This document shows, piece after piece, positions 1 to 10,559 of a stretch of 64,000 bases of DNA (position 1 is the first letter of the stretch; each line of letters starts with the position of its first letter). The position numbers were made by a program, and so were the translations under genes. The stretch lies in the NCBI GenBank assembly GCA_037349315.1, contig JBAIAC010000018.1, forward strand, positions 3,286,001-3,350,000. Direction: 5' to 3'. This stretch comes from Chelydra serpentina. Taxonomy: Eukaryota; Chordata; Testudines; Chelydridae. The notes beneath the pieces were generated by a model. The model did not search any database and was not told the origin of the DNA. It saw only the letters and a program-made list of their open reading frames with translations.

Positions 1-2040
1 TTCCCTGATGTTTGGGGTATATAAGCCAACCAGGAAGGAGATAAAAGAGAGTGAGGATGTTGGTATTCTTTTTTAACAATGTAGGTCCAAGAAGGTAAGG
101 TAACTGTTAACCAGGTTTGACATTACTTGCTTTGGTACTTGGCCTGATGCAAGACCTTCCTTTAGACTGTGGCTAAGACGAGCCTTCTGTCTTACTCTTA
201 CTCTTTGGGCTGCAAGGGGCCATGACCTCTAGTTGTAAATAAATTGCAATTGGTGCTTAACCTCCAGATGAACAGAGTTTTCACTTAAACTTCCACCACT
301 CTGAATGACCTACATTTAATATTAGTTTAATACAATGCTTACAGTTTAAACTAAAATATTTGGCAATAATCCTATTAAAAGGCTCCCCAAAAAGGAAAAG
401 TTTATATTTGCTGCAGTGATCAATTTCCTCTAGCAATGTAATGTATCTTAACAAAATGGCCTGTTTCATAAAAGGAAAGGTGCCAACATATACTGCTTTT
501 GAAGGTTTCAGTTAATCTTTTCTTTTTTTTTTTCCAAACCAAGAAAAACAAAAAATCTTTTGAAGCTATGAATAGAGAATGTAACACTCAAAAGCCAAAA
601 GTAAATGGAAAAATTCAATTGTCCTTCCTATGCTGGCATTTGTACTCGATAAACAAGGTTTAATAAAATGCTTTAATTTTAGGGCAGAAGACATGTCAAA
701 TGCAGTTTACATTTCTCAGCCAGTAATTATATTTTCTTACAAGTGGCTGTTATATTTATTTTTTTTAGAGATGCAACAAATAACAAGGGGGTTCACTTTG
801 AGAGGAGAAACAAGCATTTTTATCGAGATGAAAGGGGTATAATAAATTTATGAGACCTCACATACAGCTATAATATAATAAATTAGGAGGATTAATGGAA
901 TTGCGGGCTACAGTAACCCGCACTAGTAGACTGCCTATTTTATGGAGCTTGGTAATACAGTTTATCATTGACTCCATGGGAATTCCCACAATATATTAGC
1001 TTTGGTGTAACAATAAAGCGCACACAGTAAGAGGCATGTCTCTTTTGACACACATTCTCTTCCCACACTTATTTTACCAAGGAAACAACTCCGGTGCCGT
1101 TTAATTAAACTGCACTGCAATGAATTAGTCCAGGTCTTAGCCCCCTGACAGTGAGGAGCCTGGCAGTACCACAGGAGGTTGTCCCCCTATGACACCAGAG
1201 ACTGCAGAAAACCTGGGAAAAAAGTTTAGGTCTCTCAAGTGACACTGTCACTGTGCAAACCCTTAGCTGTCAATCACAGGATCTAAAGAAAGCTCAGTCC
1301 CCTTTGCATTAGACTTTATCTGCCTACACTTGTACACTTTGATCTGACCTCCAGGAGAAGATCAAAAATGATATGAAGAGGCATTTGGAAGACCTCCCCA
1401 TTTTTGGAGAAGGCAGACTTTGCTGATAAGTGAATATCCAAGAATATGTATTTTCCTAATGACAACTTTTTATATTTGTGGGTGGGGGGGTGAAATCCAA
1501 ATATGGATCCAAAGTCAGATTTTCCTAGGTTATAAAGCGAGAAGACTTTTGTGATCATTTAGTCTGATTGCCAGTATAATATAGGCCAAAGGGCTTCCCT
1601 ATTTTGAACTACAGCATATCTTTAAAAAAATGAATTATTTTTAAAAGTAAAGAATTTAAACTAATAATTCACATGATATATGATGGAAGTTTAATAATGA
1701 CGATTATTATAAATTATTCCCCTTAGAGTCAAGTGTTAGAAAATGCAGTATGGTAATTCCCAGCAAAAACTATAAAACAGTCTTATGTTTATAGATGTGT
1801 CTTTCTGGTGCCTTTTTCTAATTTGTGAAACTGTTTAGGAATAGAAAAGGGGAATTTATATTAAAAAAAAATTGCATTTTAATAAATGTTCATTCCTAGA
1901 CTCAGTCAAACGCTTATTTGAATATATACACAACGCACACAAAGGAATTCATTATACAATGGCAATTAGATCTCTAATCATTTGGCATGGATGGAATTAC
2001 TACACTTAATTTAGATGCCAGACATGGTACCTTAGTGATT
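1..2040. other. AT-rich intergenic DNA, nothing recognised
   Basis: No exon, RNA gene or familiar repeat is visible. Short open frames are all under 100 codons and show no family motif. A small imperfect hairpin (gcgggctac / gtaacccgc) lies near 902. Confidence 0.5.
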
Positions 2041-2048
2041 GGTGCATC

Positions 2049-2290
2049 ATGTCGCCAGATTACCATTGGCTAGTGATTCTGAGAAATGATAGTCACCTTA
2101 GGCGTCATGTAAAGCATCTGACCTTGCTGTCCCAGCACTTGATCTTTGCACTTCAAGTGGTCATTTATCACTGTCCTGCAGAGACCAAACTCAGGTGGCT
2201 CAGACTCACCAGTGTCTCTCATCCTGGACAGTGTAATTATAAAATTCCTCTAATTTTACACTTGCATCTGAGAACAGTAGACAATATAGC
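2049..2290. repeat. Unidentified dispersed repeat, copy A
   Basis: This block shares ordered short matches with 3066-3290: tgtcgcca, tgtaaagcat, cagcacttga / cggcacttga, a tggtcattt / gggccattt match, and ccagtgtctctc / ctagtgtctctg. The copies are in direct orientation and well diverged. The family is not recognised. Confidence 0.5.
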
Positions 2291-3065
2291 TTTGTTAACA
2301 GAAGAGCAGGTGAATGTAACCAGTAAATCAATTGCAAAAAGGTCAGGAAAATGGCAAAAAAAAAACCCACCAAAAACAAAAACAGTAGTTTGGTGTCTCA
2401 AGACTTGCTTTTCTACTTTAATACAAATTCTCTATGCCTGCGACTCTGCCCAGTAGAAGTGGAGTCTTGTGTCAATGTATTTTTTCTTCTCCATTCTTTT
2501 TATTACACAGGTAATACAGAGGTCAAAGATTTTCAGGTGGAATAAACATATCGGATAACAGCAACCATAGCTACTGATTCACAAATACAATGGTTCTCTC
2601 AGCTTCGGAAGACAGGAAAAAAGTCTGCAACTGAATGATGTAACTGAGGTAGAAACATTCAAACTTATTTTTTTGAACAATGAAAAATTGTCAGAACCAA
2701 CAGTTCCTCACAATAGATCAGCAATTTTTTTCTGTCTAATCACGGCTTGCCTGGATATCAGCTCTTTAAAATTGGTATATACATTAATAATTTTAAAAAG
2801 CTAACTTCCTGTTAAACTAATATCACTTTTAATGCTTGAGGACTTGCAGAACTGAGATTGAATTTGAAGGCCATATTGGGTCTTTCTACCTGTACTTGAG
2901 GCTGGTTGCAATTTTTCCTTGCTAGTTGGGCCTCCTGCAGTGGGCCTTGACATCAAAGAGACTAACTGTCTAAGTCATAATTAGCCCCAAGCTTGTTTGG
3001 TGTAAATTGTAAACAATATATCAAGTTGACTAATTGTAATGAGTCTGACCACCAGACACTGAACC

Positions 3066-3290
3066 TTAGGGACTGGCATGTCTTGTCGCCACATTAGCTC
3101 TTGATCGGGCATCTGAGTGAGGAGTCCTGTAAAGCATGTGAGCCAGGAGTCCCGGCACTTGAACCCTGCACTGCAAAGGGCCATTTGTCAATGTCTTCTG
3201 AGGACAAAAATCAGGTGCCTCAGATTCTCTAGTGTCTCTGAAAACAGAGCAGCTCATCTGCAGAATTTCTCACATTAATCTGTGCAACAT
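3066..3290. repeat. Unidentified dispersed repeat, copy B
   Basis: Direct-orientation partner of the block at 2049-2290, about 1 kb downstream. Matches include cttgtcgcca, tgtaaagcatg, cggcacttgaa and tagtgtctctg. It could be two insertions of one old element or a local duplication. The short minus-strand open frames here have no recognisable domain. Confidence 0.5.
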
Positions 3291-6200
3291 AGGCAACTCT
3301 TTCAGATGTAAACAGATGAAAGCGACTGAGAGACTGTTCAGGGAAATTATATGCACTATGTTGCCATTACCATGACAAAGTATCCAGCAATCTAAGATTC
3401 TTTCAGGCCGAACAATATTTTATGAAGGACAACACAGAATAATCTCCTGTTTCTTATTTGAGTTTGCAATATTATCCAGTATTTTGTTCAGTGAACTAAA
3501 AATGGATGTCCCTAATCTATGGAATGCTCACTAAGATTTATTATTTATCAGAAAAAAATTCATGCAGTGTCACGAAGTAAAATCATTATTAGTACTATCA
3601 AGGACTAGAGAGTTTAAAAACAAACCCTCAAGCTGACTGATATGTATCAGCTGTACAACTATGTCATCGCATGAAGCTCTTTGTTTAGTTTTTTAGGGTT
3701 GCATGCTCAAAGGTTGTAACAGGCATGATGTGAGAGATGAAAAGCCGTCTGTCTGCTCATGTCTGTTCAATCAGCAAGGCATGCTTATGGGAATCTTCAG
3801 CTTCCTAGCGGACAATTATAGTTGCACCTCCCCAGACGTTCTTAGTAATATGCACCATTTCCAGAGGCAATTCGCTTATGTATGAAACCCCTTGTGAGTC
3901 AGTGTTTAGTGAGAGTATTAAGGTACTTAGCAAAGGTTAATAACTCAAATAGGAAATTAACACCCACTTCCTACAAAACGCACACGTCTGGCGCATCCAT
4001 CACAATTTCTCATTGTCCTACTACACACCACCATTATGATTTGTCTCTCTTAAGCCTGGGATAAAAAATTAACACTGCTGCTGGCTCCTGAAACTTGAAG
4101 GGAGAGCCCATCATTTTTTCCTCCATAGTCAATGGGCTCTGACAATAGTAGCTCTACAGCTGTAGCAGCTGGAAGAATCACAAGAGAAGCAGAGAAAGTG
4201 ACTATTCACCTATCTGAAACAATTTGCTTCTTGGGTGCCAGCACAACCCAGGCTGCAGGGCTCCAGTGGCAGTAAGTCTACCAGGAACTTTGGAGCAATG
4301 CGACTGGCCAGCGCAGTTTCGTAAGTGGGTTGGGCAGCCCAAGCTGGGCAGAAGCAGGATGCCGAGAGGATATATGGATTCAGTGCCTGTCCCAGGCAGC
4401 TGCTACTGGCAGGGTTCCGGTGGAGTTCAAGGCAGAATTTGAAGCTGGCTTCTAAACCTTGCAGGCAGCTATTGGAAGCCTGCCGCTTTAAAGTCTATAG
4501 TATCTGTAACCTCTTTGGCCTGATGCATCTTCTGGCATGAACTTACTGGTACAACTTCACAAACTTTGTCTTCAGTGTTACAGCTGGGCAGGAAGTTATA
4601 ATATCTTTGAAGAATACAGCTGAAACCTCATTCGCTGAACCATTTGGCCATAAATAAATGTGTTTGGATAATCAAGAAGCAACAGAGCAGGGAGACATGC
4701 TGGTGATTAGAAAGGGACCTTTTGGTATCAGTAGTTTAGATAATTGAGATTCTATTTTGTTGTTCTCTCAGATGTTTGATTTATTGTAGCAAACAATTTT
4801 CAATTTATCCATAAAACGTCATTTAAAATATTCCTTGGCACTAGGATCAATGAGGACTAATGAATGCAACAAGACTGATGTGTTTTTGAGAGAAGATGTG
4901 TCTAGGTGACTTTTCAAGTAGCATTTCCTAGTACTGTTGTATTTTGAAAAATTACTAAATGAAAACAGTACCATCTTCAGCAGATCTATTCCCTACATAC
5001 TCTTGGCATGATATTTGCTGACTAGTAGCTAAAATATGTTTGTATTGCTCATTCCTTCTGGTGCCCCTGAGGAACCAATGCAGCTACGATGGAATGAGAC
5101 CGATTCCAGTCAGTAAATTGACTGAAGTTGTCCCCAATCTGACTCTACCTACTTGACCTCATGGAAAGGAGGAGGCAATGGTCTCTTTTTTTCTTCTGCA
5201 CTCCAGGTCCTTCCTGGGGATGAGTGGTTCCCTCCACACCTTGGGGTTCAGGGAGGGACCATCTCAGGAGAGAGCCTCCCATGATCCATTCAGAATCTAC
5301 TGTTGTGTAAGAGGGAGGAGAGTGGAGACCAGGAGATACCTCTGGGCATGGTAAGCATAACAGATCAACTTTCAAACTAAGCAAAAAGGCAGAGGACTCG
5401 CTCTATGGCTAGGGAACCCATTCTCCAACCTTTGGGAGCGGTCCCTAAAGGGTTCAGTTTGTATGGCTTGTATGAGCGGAAACCAGCAGGGTTTTTACAG
5501 CCCTCCTAATTTCTTCATACACATCACTGTGAGGCGACCCACATTGAATACTATGTATGTTTTTGGAGTCCAGGGTATTAAGAGATTTAAATGTTCTTGC
5601 CTAATATGCTTAAAAAGGCAACTTGAAAGTAGCAATAAGAAAAAAAAACTTAATATTAGAAAATTGGAATAGCCTGCCAAGAGAGGTAGCTGAATGGAAA
5701 TACTCAGAGAGATTCAATAATAGCCAAAGACCCACCAAAATACACAGCAGCAATGTAATAAAAGGAAAGTCCTTCTACATTTTGGCAATAAACCATAAGT
5801 GCTTTGTATTATTTATTTAGCACTGACATGATGCTGTATGCTGCACAAAACACCAGATAAAATGTAGTACCTGCTCTGAAGAGCTTGTGGCCCAAAAGAT
5901 AGGCTGCACTAGCAAAGCCAAAGGTGGTGGGTGACTTTGGTTGTTTGTTTTTACATATCTGTAAATCTATTTGTAGTGTGTAGGAATAGCGTTGTATTGC
6001 TTTAAATAGTTTTGAGCCCTGTGCTGGTGCTCACTAGGGTCTATATTTTATAAACCATCAGAACCCAGCCAAGTAGCAAGGTATACATGTAGCTAGTTGT
6101 GTACATTCATTAAACCCAGTTATTTGGATCCCACTGTGTACATGTGGCTCTTCTACATTGTGGTGGTTGTGTAAAGAGCAAAAGACACAACAATTGCTTA

Positions 6201-6570
6201 CTTTGGGTGTGTCAAAATAAATGTGTTTAAGAGGAATTTGAATGAGAAGAGGGGGGTCACTTGGTGAACTTAGATTTGGAGGTCATTAGGGGCAGCAGGG
6301 AAAAAGACAAGATGATGAACATAAGTGGATATTGATTGGTAGCGTGGGGGGAGAGAGAGAGAGAACCCTGTAAGCAAGGAAAAAAATCAAAGTTCACAAA
6401 TTTCTCTGCTGTGTAAATTTCTATTCTCCCCTGAGGTTTGCAAAACAGTGAATTCAAATACCATTTCACTTCTAATGAATGAAAGGTTTGCTCTGAGGGG
6501 TTCACAGCACTCTAGTTATATGGATTTTAATTTAAGTACTGATAATGAAACAAACAGGGAAATTATGTTT
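3291..6570. other. AT-rich intergenic DNA with one possible ancient repeat
   Basis: No gene seen. Around 5800-5905 the text attatttatttagcactg followed by tgcacaaaacacc and gaagagcttgtggccc resembles a widespread amniote repeat I remember but cannot name. A (GA)n tract lies near 6350. The remainder shows nothing recognisable. Confidence 0.4.
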
Positions 6571-6574
6571 AATG

Positions 6575-7394
6575 GTCAATGTCACCGTCCCTTCGTGGGG
6601 TCACAACTGAGAATACCAAATTCAGGACAAGCTGCTGGGAAAAAGGGCATACACACCCCAAAGCTAAACCAAAGGGGGGTTCTGATCCCAAAGGACCAGC
6701 CACATACCCAGGTCAATATATAACTCAGATCTTATCCAATAATCACATGGTTGCCAATCTTTAGTATCTAAAACCTAAAGGTTTATTTATAAAAAGAAAG
6801 GAAGGTGAGAATTAAAATTGGTTAAAGGAATCAAATACATAGAGTAATTGCAGAGTTCTTGGATCAGGCTTGTAGAAGTGATGAAATAAACTGCTGGCTT
6901 GTAAAGTCTCTGGTTGCTTCCAAATCATTAGAAGGTCCTCAGTCCTTTGGTTAGAATACTCCCATTAGTATAAATTCATAGTCCAGAGGTCTGAGCAGGG
7001 CCTTTTATAGCTTCTGCCAAGTGAAGGGAAATCCATTGTTCTCACTGTGGGGAAAATTACAGGTAGCAAGATGGTGTTTGGAGTCACATGGGCCAGTCAC
7101 ATGTCCATGCATGCTTCGCTTAGTCATAGTAGAGGCCATCACCCCTACTCTAGTTAGAAAGTTCACAGGAAAGTCCATTAAGTGTAGATAGGTGCCGCCC
7201 CTGGTCCATTGTGAGTTAAGTGTTCCTTGATGGGCCATTTAACCTGAATAGTCCCTTTAAGATGGGCAGGCTAAATACCTTGTGGGTGTTACCACAGGAG
7301 CAAACATTTGGAATACAGGTAGATAGTAAATAATCATAACTTCAGATACAAAAATGATACATGTATACAAATAGCATAATATTCAGCAAATCAT
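6575..7394. repeat. Candidate turtle interspersed repeat, target of the DIRS insertion
   Basis: The block from tgtcaccgtcccttcgtggg through ggtttatttataaaaag to cataatattcagcaaatc is familiar to me as a high-copy turtle sequence, possibly part of an LTR retroelement. Nothing inside the window proves this: no second copy, TIR or coding motif is visible. The DIRS element begins directly after it. Confidence 0.35.
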
Positions 7395-7620
7395 AAAAGA
7401 CGGTTACTCACCGTAGTAACTGTTGTTCTTCGAGATGTGTTGCTCATATCTATTCCAATTAGGTGTACGCGCCGCGCGTGCATGATCGTCGGAAGATTTT
7501 TTACCCCAGCAACACCCGGTGGGCCGGCTGGCGCCCCCTGGAGTGGCGCCGTTGCGGCACCTGATATCTACCTCAGCCGGCCCAGCGCCCTCTCAGTTCC
7601 TTCTTGCCGGCTACTCCGAC
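7395..7620. repeat. DIRS right inverted terminal repeat (3' end on the minus strand)
   Basis: Bases from about 7452 to 7605 are nearly the exact reverse complement of 13040-13193, including the core ccgcgcgtgcatgatcgtcg and ccggctggcgccccctgg. The outermost 50-60 bases differ from the other ITR and are instead copied, inverted, in the internal complementary region at 7641-7704. Confidence 0.88.
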
Positions 7621-7640
7621 AGTGGGGAAGGAGGGCGGGT

Positions 7641-7745
7641 TTGGAATAGATATGAGCAACACATCTCGAAGAACAACAGTTACTACGGTGAGTAACCGTC
7701 TTTTCTTCTTCGAGTGCTTGCTCATATGTATTCCAATTAGGTGAC
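7641..7745. repeat. DIRS internal complementary region (ICR)
   Basis: Bases 7641-7704 are the exact reverse complement of the right ITR outer end (7395-7457 region), and 7703-7743 are the reverse complement of the left ITR outer end (about 13184-13224). The two halves meet at a short shared T-run around 7702-7704. In the DIRS replication model this region records the two element termini side by side and templates the circular junction. It is diagnostic for the family. Confidence 0.88.
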
Positions 7746-7758
7746 TCCCAAGCCTTGC

Positions 7759-8600
7759 CTAGGCGGTGGGGTCGGAGTGAGATACTGCAGACTGCAGGAC
7801 TGGTGAACCAAACGCAGCGTCCTCTCTGGGATGCTGGACTATGGCATAATGAATGGCAAAGGTGTGCACCGATGACCAGGTTCTTGCCCTACATATGTAC
7901 TGTATAGGTACATGTGCCAGGAAGGCAGAGGACGAGGCTTGAGCTCGGGTGGAGTGGGCAGCAAGGTGCGTGGTGGGAACACCAGCCAAGTCATAACACA
8001 CCCGGATACACGACGTGATCCAGGACGAGATGCGTTGGGAGGAGACCGGGAGGCCCTTCATCCGGTCTGCCATAGTAACGCACAGTTGAGTCGTTCTGCA
8101 AAAGGGCTTTGTCCGCTGGACATAGAAGGCGAGGGCCCTATGGATGGCCAGGGAGCGAAGATGTCGATCCCTTGAAGAAGCATACGGCTTCCGGTAGAAG
8201 ACCAGCAGAAAATGTCTTGGTTGACATGAAAGGCCGACCCCCTTCAGGGAGGGAGGCCAGGTGTGGTCGCAGCTGTACCTCGTCCTTATGGAACACCGTG
8301 TAAGGAGTCCCGAAGTGAGCGCTCTGAGCTCAGATACGTGCCTCGCCGAGGCTACAAGGAAGGCAGTCTTCCAGGAGAGGTACAGGATCGAGCAGGTGAT
8401 CATAGGCTCGAATGGGGCCCCCATGAGCCTGGTTATCACAACGTTGAGGTCCCCATGCAGGGGCCGGATGCTGGACTAGTGGGTACAGCTGTTCCAACCC
8501 CTTGAGGAAGCTAGTGGCCATGGGGTTGGAAAAATCGAGTGCCCACTCTCGCCAGAGTGAAAAGGCCGAGATCGCCGCCAGCGAGGGGCGATACCCCGAG
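7759..8600 (-). pseudogene. DIRS tyrosine recombinase remnant
   Basis: The longest open stretch is 7759-8439 (226 codons, minus strand). It contains the DIRS recombinase pattern: LYLSWKTAFLVA, then SARHVSEL (box I), then a long middle with LRSLAIHRALAFYVQRTKPF and SSQRISSWI, then AHSTRAQASS (the H-x-x-R box), and finally TWSSVHTFAIHY with the nucleophile Tyr. Family members carry Arg directly before V in box I, where this copy has His, so the first catalytic Arg appears lost. The enzyme would join the circular DNA intermediate to the target. Upstream frames are shifted. It is clearly not a host gene, and the phage-integrase-like motifs come from the retroelement. Confidence 0.82.
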
Positions 8601-8717
8601 GGGCGCACCAGCAGGAAAACGTTTCCCTTTTGGCTCAGTAGGTGGACCTGGTAGAGGGCTTCCCGCTACTCAAAAGAACCTGTTGAACCGGGTCGGAACA
8701 ACATAACTCGGACTGGT

Positions 8718-9700
8718 TCAGCCATGCCGCAGCCACCCCGTGAGGAGGAGAGGTTGCAGGTCAGGGTGCGAGACCCTGCCGTGCTGCTGAGTAATCAGGT
8801 CCGGCCACAAAGGGAGAGTGATCTGGGCGGCCATCGAGAGCTCTAGGAGAGCAGTGTACCAGTACTGCCTGGGCCACGCCGGGGCGATTAGGAGTAGGCG
8901 GGCCCTGTCCCTGCGCAGCTTGAGCGGGACCCTGCAGATCAGTGGAAATGGGGGAAAGGCATAGGACAGGTGATCCGTCCAAGGCCCGAGAAAGGCGTCC
9001 ATCAGGGAGCCTGGGGAGCGTCCCGGATCGAGCAGAACACGTGGCACTTGTGATTCTCGCGAGTCGCGAACAGGTGTATGTGGGAAAATCCCAGCCCCGG
9101 AAGACAGAGTGAGTAACATCCGGGCAAATGGGCCGCTCTGGAGCCTGGAAGGGTCTGCTGAGGCGGTCCACCAAGATGTTCTGAACCCTGAGGAGAAAGG
9201 AGGTTACCAGGTGGATGGAGTGGGCTATGCAGAACTCCCACGATCATATGACTTCTCGGCAGAGCAGGAACGAACGTGCCCCTGCTTGCCTATTGATATA
9301 AAAGCATGGCCGTTGTGTAGCCTGTGAGGACTATAGCACAACGATCCTGAAGGTGTTTGGAGAAGGCTTGACAGGCAAGACGCACTGCCCGCAGCTCCCT
9401 TACGTTGATGTGGAGGGATAACTCTTGCGCTGGCTACAGGCCCTGCGTCTAAAGATCTTACAGATGGGTCCCCCAACCGAGGGATGACGCGTCTGTGGTC
9501 AGGACCAGGGAGGGCTGTGGGGTATGGAATGGCACCCCTTATGGCACCTTCTTGGGGTCCAGCCACCAGTCTAGGGAGGCTAGGACCTGCGATGGTACCC
9601 TCAGTCCCACAAACATGTTGTCTCTGTGTGGGTGACACGCTGGCGAGAGCCAGGCCGGGAACGAGCAGAGCCGTAAGTGGCGTGTCTGGTCACGAACGTG
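8718..9700 (-). pseudogene. DIRS RNase H region remnant
   Basis: A minus-strand frame at 8718-9119 carries the DIRS block AFPPFPLICRV followed by RDRARLLLIAPAWPRQYWY and LPLWPDLITQ, which in this family follows the RNase H domain of the polyprotein. The upstream part to about 9700 is broken into several frames by indels and could not be read as one domain. It sits between the RT and recombinase remnants, in the expected order. Confidence 0.7.
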
Positions 9701-10371
9701 CAGGACACCATGAGACCCAGTAGACCCAGGCAGCTTCATGCTGGTAAGCTGGGAAGCTCTGCAGGAACGCTCGAGTGAGAGTCGAGCTCATGGAAATCTG
9801 AACCTGCGACTGGACCTGGCTGTTGGCGCTGCCGCAGATGAGCCAGTCGTCGAGACATGGGAATACTTGGGTTCACCGTTGACGAAGAGAAGCCGTTACG
9901 ATGGCCATGTATTTCGTGAAAAACCCTCGGAGCCGTGGAGAGGCCGAAGGGAAAGATGGTGGATTGAAAGTGCCTTTGGTCGACTACAGAGCGAAGAAAA
10001 CGTCTGTGTGTCGGTAAGTAGGTAAGTAGCTATGTGGAAGTACGCATCCTTCATGTCGAGGGCAGCGTACCAGCCTCCAGGATCCCATGAAGGTATAATA
10101 GAACCCAGGGAAAAAACATGAGGAACTTCAACTTGCCATGAATTAGTTGAGTTCGCGAAGGTCCAGGATAGGACATAACCCCCGTTTTGATTTGGGGATT
10201 AGGAATAATGGGAGTAATACTCCCACCCCTTTTTTTTTTTTTTTTTTTTTTTAACTCCCTTGGAGCCTCCTCTATTGCCCCTATATTGAGGAGCGTTTGC
10301 GCTTCCTGAATTAGGAGTTGCTCATGAGAAGGGTCCCTGAAGAGGGACAGGGAGTGATGCTGCACCTTCAA
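9700..10371 (-). pseudogene. DIRS reverse transcriptase remnant
   Basis: The minus frame starting near 10371 has the RT entry motif EAQTLLNIGAIEEAP, an A-rich tract read as poly-Lys, then a degraded block equivalent to the LDLR region. Further on, in another frame, the minus strand reads FPFGLSTAPRVF near 9930-9965 and FPCLDDWLICG near 9838-9870, the catalytic LDD box with Cys in place of the usual Tyr. Reverse transcriptase would copy the element RNA. At least two frameshifts separate the motifs, so it is non-functional. Confidence 0.78.
10229..10253. repeat. Poly-T tract inside DIRS RT (poly-A on coding strand)
   Basis: About 23 consecutive T (10230-10252) interrupt the RT sequence where family members have a Gly/Lys-rich loop. 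It looks like microsatellite expansion after insertion, or a consensus error at a homopolymer. Confidence 0.9.
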
Positions 10372-10559
10372 GCATTTTGTTCGGGCCCCATCGATGGCTT
10401 GGGGGGGGGGGGCCTGGTTCTGGCCAGCCCGATGACAGGGTGCCTCCTTGTAGCACCTGGCCTGGTCTTCTAATGAAGTCCTGCCTAGGCCTGGGCGTAG
10501 GGTAGGGGCGATGCTCGAGGGCCCGGAAGGGCCAGCGCAGCGTGGCAGGGGTATGCAGC

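Noticed and set aside
7759..8439. A 226-codon integrase-like gene that could suggest phage or bacterial DNA
   Set aside because: Motifs match DIRS recombinases and it is framed by DIRS terminal repeats; a catalytic Arg is lost.
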